Source: AP-15 sp036008325 (lineage in GTDB: Bacteria; Pseudomonadota; Alphaproteobacteria; ATCC43930; CGMCC-115725). From it: a stretch of DNA of 29,439 bases. Position 1 is the stretch's first letter. Every line of letters starts with the position of its first letter. The notes under the pieces were generated by a model. The model saw only the letters and a program-made list of their open reading frames with translations, was not told the DNA's origin and ran no database searches. Below are positions 24,785-29,439 of this stretch, piece by piece. The stretch spans positions 1 through 29,439 of the forward strand of contig DASYNW010000090.1 in NCBI GenBank assembly GCA_036008325.1, in the 5' to 3' direction. Both the position numbers and the translations under genes were made by a program.

Positions 24785-25111
24785 ATGCTCTACGAACTGC
24801 GCATCTATCACTGCGTGCCGGGCCGCCTGCCGGATCTCCTGAAGCGCTTCGACACGATCACTTTGGGCATCTGGAAGCGGCACGGCATCGAGCAGGCCGG
24901 GTTCTGGACCACCGCGATCGGCGATTCGAACCAGGCGCTCCATTACCTACTCAAATGGGAGTCGCTGGCCGACCGGGAAAAGAAATGGAATGCGTTCCAG
25001 GCCGATCCCGAATGGCACACCAAGCGCGCCCAGACCGAAGCCAATGGCGCGATCGTCGCCAGGGTCGAGAACAGCATCCTGCAGCCGACGAGCTTCTCGG
25101 CGGTCAAATAA
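24785..25111 (+). CDS. NIPSNAP family protein 2
   Basis: 108 residues from ATG 24785 with GAGGAAA upstream. A hand alignment with the first copy gives about 76 identical residues of 108 and no gaps. The ends are the most alike (YHCVPGRLPDL, ILQPTSFSxVK); differences cluster at about 62-95, near where the dimer cleft would lie. The two may form homodimers or a heterodimer. Likely same transcript as the amidases. Confidence 0.9.
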   Translation: MLYELRIYHCVPGRLPDLLKRFDTITLGIWKRHGIEQAGFWTTAIGDSNQALHYLLKWESLADREKKWNAFQADPEWHTKRAQTEANGAIVARVENSILQPTSFSAVK

Positions 25112-25214
25112 AGCCGCCCTACCGAGGCCCGAGGGCGCCGCTAAGGCGCGCCGTCGCAGGCGAATGCCGGCGAATGCCGATCGGCTAGCCCGGTGGGTCA
25201 GGTATCGCGATGGT

Positions 25215-25496
25215 TCAGGCCGTCGCGCGCTTGAGAAGCGTCTTCGCGGCGCGCGCGTAGGCGGCGGCGAGCTGGCTGTCCTGTAGCAGCTCGGCTGGAT
25301 CGCAGTCGTAGAGATCGCAGAGTGCGGCGATGTCGGCGACATGGATGCGCCGGGCGCCGGTTTCGATCCGGTGATAGGCGAGCCGCGAGGTCCCGAGGAG
25401 CAGCGCGGCTTGCTCCTGGGTCAAGCCCAAAGCGCGCCGTCGACGGCGTAAGGCCGAGCGGATGCAAGCCTGGGCATCGGGGACAGCGTAGCGCAT
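25215..25496 (-). CDS. Small XRE-family helix-turn-helix regulator
   Basis: 93 residues from ATG 25494-25496, which has a strong GAGGAGAGG site. An in-frame ATG at 25602-25604 would add 36 residues without a recognisable domain. The HTH covers about 12-66: RRRRRALGLTQEQAALLLGTSRLAYHRIETGARRIHVADIAALCDLYDC, a lambda-Cro type domain. It ends in an Ala-rich helix. It is divergent from the acyl-CoA dehydrogenase and convergent with the NIPSNAP/amidase genes, so it could control either; the target is not known. An antitoxin role is possible but no toxin is adjacent. Confidence 0.85.
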   Translation of the reverse strand: MRYAVPDAQACIRSALRRRRRALGLTQEQAALLLGTSRLAYHRIETGARRIHVADIAALCDLYDCDPAELLQDSQLAAAYARAAKTLLKRATA

Positions 25497-25604
25497 CGGC
25501 CTCTCCTCGGGTCGCGGGCTGAACAGACGGGCGGCCAATGCCGCATCGGCACGCGCCGATTTCGAGCGGTGACCGAATGCCGGTTTTGTCGTAATCGTTG
25601 TCAT

Positions 25605-25660
25605 AACGGCACTATTACATAAAAAAGTATCATTGTCAATATAACAACTAAGGGTCGGCC
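25605..25660 (-). promoter_or_regulatory. AT-rich regulatory island upstream of the XRE gene
   Basis: A markedly AT-rich stretch within high-GC DNA. On the minus strand TTGACA (25634-25639) is a perfect -35, with TAATAG at a 16-base spacing as a weak -10. The same element contains the palindrome ATTGtCAAT at 25632-25640, which could be bound by the XRE protein. Located between the divergent XRE and acyl-CoA dehydrogenase genes. Confidence 0.45.
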
Positions 25661-25735
25661 GCCGGAAGTCGCGGCCTTGACCGCGCGCGGCGCTATCCTC
25701 GACGATGCCGGCGGCTTGTTGCCGTGGAGCCGCCG

Positions 25736-26956
25736 ATGGATTTTTCGCTGTCCGACGATCTCGTCGCATTGCAGGCCCGCACCCGGGAATTCGTGCGCGA
25801 GCGGATCATCCCGTACGAAAACGACCCGCGGCAGACGGCGCACGGGCCGGGGGCCGAGCTGCGGCGCGAGCTGGTGGCGCTCGGGCGCGGCGCCGGGCTG
25901 CTGTCGCCGCATGTCGGCCGCGAGTGGGGCGGGCTCGGGCTCGATCACCGGGAACAGGCGGTGGTGTTCGAGGAGGCCGGCTATTCGCCGCTGGGACCGG
26001 TGGCGCTCAACTGCTTCGCCCCGGACGAGGCCAACATGCACCTGCTCGAACAAATCGCCGAGGAGCATCAGAAGGAGCGCTGGCTGCGGCCGCTGGCGGC
26101 GGGCGAAATCCGCTCGTGCTTCATGATGACCGAGCCGGCGCCCGGCGCCGGGTCGGACCCGGCGATGCTGCGGACGACCGCGCGCCGCGCCGATGGCCCT
26201 TATGGCGGCGGTGGCGGCAATCGCGGAGATTTCGTCATCGACGGCGAGAAATGGCTGATCACCGGCGCCGTCGGTGCGGAATTCACAATCATCATGGCCA
26301 AGACAGACCGCGATGAGGCAGGCCCGGCCGGGGCGACGATGTTTCTCGCGCCGATGTCGGCATCGGGGATTGTCGTCGAGCGGGTGCTGGATACCCTCGA
26401 CCAGTACATGTCGGGTGGCCACGCGGTGATCCGGCTCGATGGGCTCAGGGTGCCGGAAAGCGCCGTCCTCGGCCGGGTCGGCGAGGGCTTTCGCTACGCC
26501 CAGCTGCGCCTCGCGCCGGCGCGGCTGACCCATTGCATGCGCTGGCTCGGCGCGGCGCGCCGCGCCCACGATATCGCCGCCGACTATGCCCGCCGCCGCA
26601 CCGCCTTCGGCAAACCCCTAGGCGAGCACGAAGGGGTGGGCTTCATGCTGGCCGACAACGAAATGGATTTGCATACGAGCCGGCTGGTGATCTGGCACAC
26701 CGCCTGGCTGCTCGACCAGGGCCGGCACGGCCGCCATGAATCGAGCATCGCCAAAGTCGTCTGCTCCGAGGCGATCTGGCGCATCGTCGACCGCAGCATG
26801 CAGATCCTGGGTGGGCTCGGCATCACCGACGATACAATCGTCGCCCGCCTCTTCCGTGAGGTCCGCCCGTTCCGCATCTACGACGGCCCCTCCGAAGTCC
26901 ACCGCTGGTCGATCGCCCGCCGCATCCTGCGCACCGGAGGATCAACAGAGCCCTAA
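25736..26956 (+). CDS. Acyl-CoA dehydrogenase, ACAD10/11-like
   Basis: 406 residues from ATG 25736, six bases after GGAG; a GTG 12 bases upstream is a less likely start. FAD-dependent enzyme that forms the alpha-beta double bond in acyl-CoA and passes electrons to ETF, in the cytoplasm. The N-terminal helical domain is about 1-125, then the middle beta domain with CFMMTEPAPGAGSDP at 128-142 and WLITGAVG. The C-terminal helical domain contains YARRRTAFGKPLGEHEGVGFMLAD and QILGGLGITDDTIVARLFRE. At the catalytic base position the sequence is IYDGPSEVHR, with Asp (about D383) instead of the Glu of YEGTS-type enzymes, as in ACAD10/11-like members. A Gly-rich loop (YGGGGGNRGD) precedes the FVIDGEKW strand. 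Confidence 0.92.
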   Translation: MDFSLSDDLVALQARTREFVRERIIPYENDPRQTAHGPGAELRRELVALGRGAGLLSPHVGREWGGLGLDHREQAVVFEEAGYSPLGPVALNCFAPDEANMHLLEQIAEEHQKERWLRPLAAGEIRSCFMMTEPAPGAGSDPAMLRTTARRADGPYGGGGGNRGDFVIDGEKWLITGAVGAEFTIIMAKTDRDEAGPAGATMFLAPMSASGIVVERVLDTLDQYMSGGHAVIRLDGLRVPESAVLGRVGEGFRYAQLRLAPARLTHCMRWLGAARRAHDIAADYARRRTAFGKPLGEHEGVGFMLADNEMDLHTSRLVIWHTAWLLDQGRHGRHESSIAKVVCSEAIWRIVDRSMQILGGLGITDDTIVARLFREVRPFRIYDGPSEVHRWSIARRILRTGGSTEP

Positions 26957-27114
26957 ACCATAAGGGCTTGCGAAAAGAGGTCCGAAGATTGAATCCCTGG
27001 CGGTCACTCTCACGACCGTGATGCGACAGCGGGAATCCCGCAGGGCAAGACCTCGGCGGACGTCACCGCCTTGGCACAGGCGCCATCGCGTTTTTTCCAA
27101 GCAAATCTGACGGA

Positions 27115-29052
27115 TCAGTGCTCGGGCACCCCCGCCAGCAGCAGCCCTTTGGACAATTCTCGCACACTTTCCTGCATGCCGGGATCGCTCTGGGGGTTCT
27201 CATGTACGTAAACATCGCGGATCCGGTGCACCGTGTAGTCGCCAAACTTGGTTGCGAAATCTCTTCGCGCCGCAAGGCCCTCGGGCTCGTTAACCCGTCC
27301 GGTAAGAGCATAGGCGCTGAGCAGATAGGCGCGCGTGTACCAGGCGTTACCTCGCAACTCCACGGATTTTCTCAGCCAAACTATGGCATCATCATATTTT
27401 TGCATGACAAAGTACGCACGCCCGATGATCCAGTAGAACACCGGAACAGCCGGATCACGTGGACTGAGCGTTATCGCTCGCAACGCAAATGGCAGAGCTT
27501 CCTTCGGCCGTCCGACCATGACCAGCTCATTGGCTTTCTGGGCCCAGGCGCGGGCAAAATCCGGGTCGAGCTGAAGCGCCTGGTCAAACGCGTCCAGTGC
27601 TGCAAGGTGATCTCCATGCGCGCGACGGACGAGGCCGTCGGCTTGATGCGCGATCGCAATGGCCGGATCGATCCTCAGCGCGTTCTGCACAGCCTCCTCC
27701 GCTTTCCGGAGTAGGTCTGGGAGAGTTTCGCCATCGGCAACCCAGCGGCTGTAATAGTCATTCATCAATAAATGAGCCAGCTGACCCCAGCCTTCGGCCG
27801 ACTGAGGATCGAGCCGCAGTGACTCCTCGAGATAGCGCCGCGCAACGAGATGGTGCTCGCGGGTGATCGGAGAAAGAAGGAGAGCCATGGCGTGTAACCT
27901 CAGATCGGTGGCGTCGGGATCTGCCGGTCGTTCGGCAACTGCGCGATGGTATTCGGCCTTGATCAGCTGAAGCTGGAGTGAGGATGCGATCCGCCCGGTA
28001 ATGTCGTCCTGGAGTTCGGAGAGATCGGAAAATTTGCTCTCGAAGCGATCGGCCCAGATCTGCGTCGCCGAAGCCGTCTCGACCAGCCGGGCGTTGGTCT
28101 GAACCCAGTTCCCGGTTCGCTCGATGCTGCCTTCCAATATGTAACGGACGCCACATTCATGGCCGACCTGCCGCGGATCGAACGGTTTTCCCTTGTAAGT
28201 GAAGGCGGTGCCGCTGGCGATGACCAGGGTACCGGAGAGCCGCGACAAATCCGTCGTCAAATCATCGGTCACTGCGTCGGCCAAGTACTCCTGCTTCGGA
28301 TCGCCGCTGAAATTGTTGAAGGGCATGACGACGATCGAGGCGCCCGGCGGAACCGGAGGGCTTTTGAACCACTCGGTCGGCGCTGCCACGCCGAGAATGG
28401 TTAGTATGGCAAGTAGCGCAGCGCCGATCAGGGAAGTCGAGCGCGCTTTGATCGGGAAGGCCGCGCGGGTCATCCGGCGGCCCAGAGCGGCTAAACCCCG
28501 TGGCGCCGATTTCGGTCGCGCTTCGCTATCATGCTCTACTCGGTAAACGCGAATTGGCCGATCGATGTTTTTGACCCGACGTTCACCCTTGTCTTCAAAT
28601 GAAAGGTTGGGGTAGCCGAGCAGTTGATCGCGCACACCGCGCGTCACGTAGATTTGCCCGGGTTCGGCCAACCCTTCGAGACGAGCGGCTATATTGATGC
28701 TGTTGCCATAAATATCGCGCTCGTCGACGATCACATCGCCGGTGTTGATGCCGATGCGAAGCTGTATCCGCCGATTTGTTTCCTGCGTTTCATGCTCGGC
28801 CGAGCCGCGCTGAATTTCGATTCCGCAGCGGACGGCATCGAGGGCGCTGTCGAACTCGACCAGCATGCCGTCGCCCATGCTCCGGATCAGGCGTCCACGG
28901 TACTTCGCTACCGCTGGATCGAGTAGATTTTGGGCGTAATCCGCCAAGCGAAGATGAGTGCCCTCTTCATCGGCGCTCATCAATCGACTATAGCCGACGA
29001 CATCCGCCAGCAGGATGGCGGTCAATCTGCGCTTCAGGTGGACATCGTCCAT
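27115..29052 (-). CDS. Class III adenylate/guanylate cyclase with membrane span and TPR region
   Basis: 645 residues from ATG 29050-29052; an in-frame GTG at 29059-29061 is an alternative. Domain 1 (about 1-175) is a class III cyclase: metal ligands D17 (LLADVVGYS) and D61 (SMGDGMLVEF), substrate D113 in DIYGNSINIAARLE, and R124. One membrane span at about 208-224. Domain 2 (about 238-345) starts SIVVMPFNNFSGDPKQEYLADA, a TolB/FlgO-like region common in such hybrids. From about 370 to the end are several TPRs (ATDLRLHAMALL, RYLEESLRLDPQSAEGWGQL, ALDAFDQALQLDPDFARAWAQK). It makes cAMP (or cGMP), perhaps controlled by periplasmic protein binding. Signal unknown. Convergent with the dehydrogenase after a 158-base gap with no gene. 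Confidence 0.93.
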   Translation of the reverse strand: MDDVHLKRRLTAILLADVVGYSRLMSADEEGTHLRLADYAQNLLDPAVAKYRGRLIRSMGDGMLVEFDSALDAVRCGIEIQRGSAEHETQETNRRIQLRIGINTGDVIVDERDIYGNSINIAARLEGLAEPGQIYVTRGVRDQLLGYPNLSFEDKGERRVKNIDRPIRVYRVEHDSEARPKSAPRGLAALGRRMTRAAFPIKARSTSLIGAALLAILTILGVAAPTEWFKSPPVPPGASIVVMPFNNFSGDPKQEYLADAVTDDLTTDLSRLSGTLVIASGTAFTYKGKPFDPRQVGHECGVRYILEGSIERTGNWVQTNARLVETASATQIWADRFESKFSDLSELQDDITGRIASSLQLQLIKAEYHRAVAERPADPDATDLRLHAMALLLSPITREHHLVARRYLEESLRLDPQSAEGWGQLAHLLMNDYYSRWVADGETLPDLLRKAEEAVQNALRIDPAIAIAHQADGLVRRAHGDHLAALDAFDQALQLDPDFARAWAQKANELVMVGRPKEALPFALRAITLSPRDPAVPVFYWIIGRAYFVMQKYDDAIVWLRKSVELRGNAWYTRAYLLSAYALTGRVNEPEGLAARRDFATKFGDYTVHRIRDVYVHENPQSDPGMQESVRELSKGLLLAGVPEH

Positions 29053-29079
29053 CCCGATCACCGGGGTTTTTAGCTATTA

Positions 29080-29108
29080 AGTATAACAGGTCTTTATAGC
29101 CATGTCAT
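29080..29108 (-). promoter_or_regulatory. Sigma-70 promoter for the cyclase gene
   Basis: Read on the minus strand: ATGACA (29103-29108), 17-base spacer, TATACT (29080-29085). Both hexamers match consensus at five of six. The expected start near 29073 gives a leader of about 20 bases before ATG 29052. The spacer is AT-rich in contrast to its surroundings. Confidence 0.7.
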
Positions 29109-29175
29109 CTGCGCAGCCCTGCCGCCCGATAAAACCGTCGCAGACGGCGACCCAAGCGGAGCCGCAACCCCGGGT

Positions 29176-29439
29176 TCAGGCGTCGGCACCGCTCAGGCTC
29201 GCAGGTTCGACGCCTGCGGGTTGGACGCTCACGGGTTCGACGAAGGAGAAAGAAGCGGGGCTGGCGATCGGCGTCAACGCCGGGTCGGTGTAGGGTCGCG
29301 GGTCGCGCTCGACCTGGCGGCGGATTTTGTGCAGGCGCAGGTAGAAAGCGGCGAGTCTGGCGTGGGTGGCGACGACCTCGCCGACCCGGCGCGGGTAGAA
29401 GACGAGCGGATTTTCGTGCGGCATCCCGGAGCGTCGGTG
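29176..29439 (-). CDS. 3' end of an unrecognised minus-strand gene cut by the window edge
   Basis: The frame from the stop at 29176-29178 stays open to the window end. The visible 87 residues contain a basic amphipathic segment (RRVGEVVATHARLAAFYLRL followed by KIRRQVERDPRPYTDPAL) and a tail of five-residue units (SFVEP, VSVQP, AGVEP) coded by three 15-base DNA repeats at 29201-29245. An internal ATG at 29422-29424 is possible, but residues before it are also in frame. I do not recognise the family. It ends 123 bases before the cyclase start on the same strand. Confidence 0.45.
   Translation of the reverse strand, partial: HRRSGMPHENPLVFYPRRVGEVVATHARLAAFYLRLHKIRRQVERDPRPYTDPALTPIASPASFSFVEPVSVQPAGVEPASLSGADA

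Noticed and set aside
25159..25178. Two adjacent 10-base repeats (GGCGAATGCC) as the start of a larger array
   Set aside because: Only two units, with no spacers and no further copies nearby, so no CRISPR or iteron array.
27029..27041. GCGGG/CCCGC hairpin after the acyl-CoA dehydrogenase as a terminator
   Set aside because: Only five pairs with no following T-run; the T-run at 27091-27096 is too far away.

Overview
The window is high-GC DNA, mostly with G or C in third codon positions, and looks like the chromosome of an alphaproteobacterium. The evidence is the dapD-dapE order, a dense set of Tat-exported ABC solute-binding proteins, a class III cyclase fused to a TPR region, a DUF899/MarR pair and an intergenic palindromic repeat of a kind common in Bradyrhizobium-like and Rhodospirillales genomes. 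Genus cannot be fixed from the sequence alone. No rRNA, tRNA, CRISPR array, phage gene or insertion sequence was seen.

Region 1 (1-8664) is an envelope and cell-wall block. On the minus strand, read right to left, come a KpsE-like capsule export protein, a KpsT-like ATPase, a GT4-type glycosyltransferase, dapD, dapE (4-nt overlap) and a small membrane protein. A KpsC-like Kdo transferase is divergent on the plus strand. The capsule set is incomplete here (no KpsM, KpsD, KpsS, KpsF or KpsU). The N-terminal half of KpsC has lost the motifs that its C-terminal half keeps.

Region 2 (8714-11364) holds small stress or housekeeping genes: a VOC/PhnB-like protein, a DUF899 thioredoxin-like protein divergent from a MarR regulator, and a GNAT acetyltransferase. 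The DUF899/MarR gap has a near-consensus sigma-70 promoter with a perfect 12-bp palindrome in its spacer. Its predicted start site falls on the MarR ATG, which suggests a leaderless mRNA.

Region 3 (11542-17844) is a carbohydrate-type (UgpB/MalFG-like) ABC import operon. It has three tandem paralogous Tat-dependent solute-binding proteins followed by one permease pair, and no ATPase. A candidate internal promoter lies before the third binding protein.

Region 4 (17943-26956) is a catabolic region: a DUF35 zinc-ribbon/OB-fold protein with a thiolase-like partner, an amidohydrolase, a VapBC toxin-antitoxin pair, two tandem overlapping amidases, two tandem NIPSNAP proteins, a small XRE regulator and an ACAD10/11-like acyl-CoA dehydrogenase. 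The likely theme is uptake and breakdown of an amide- or acyl-CoA-linked organic compound; the substrate cannot be named.

Region 5 (27115-29439) has an adenylate/guanylate cyclase-TPR protein with a good sigma-70 promoter just upstream, then the 3' end of an unrecognised minus-strand gene running off the window. The most unusual observations are the three-receptor, one-channel, no-ATPase ABC operon, the half-degenerate KpsC, the leaderless redox-type MarR switch and the thiolase-like/DUF35 pair without the usual nucleophilic cysteine. No wholly new system is obvious.
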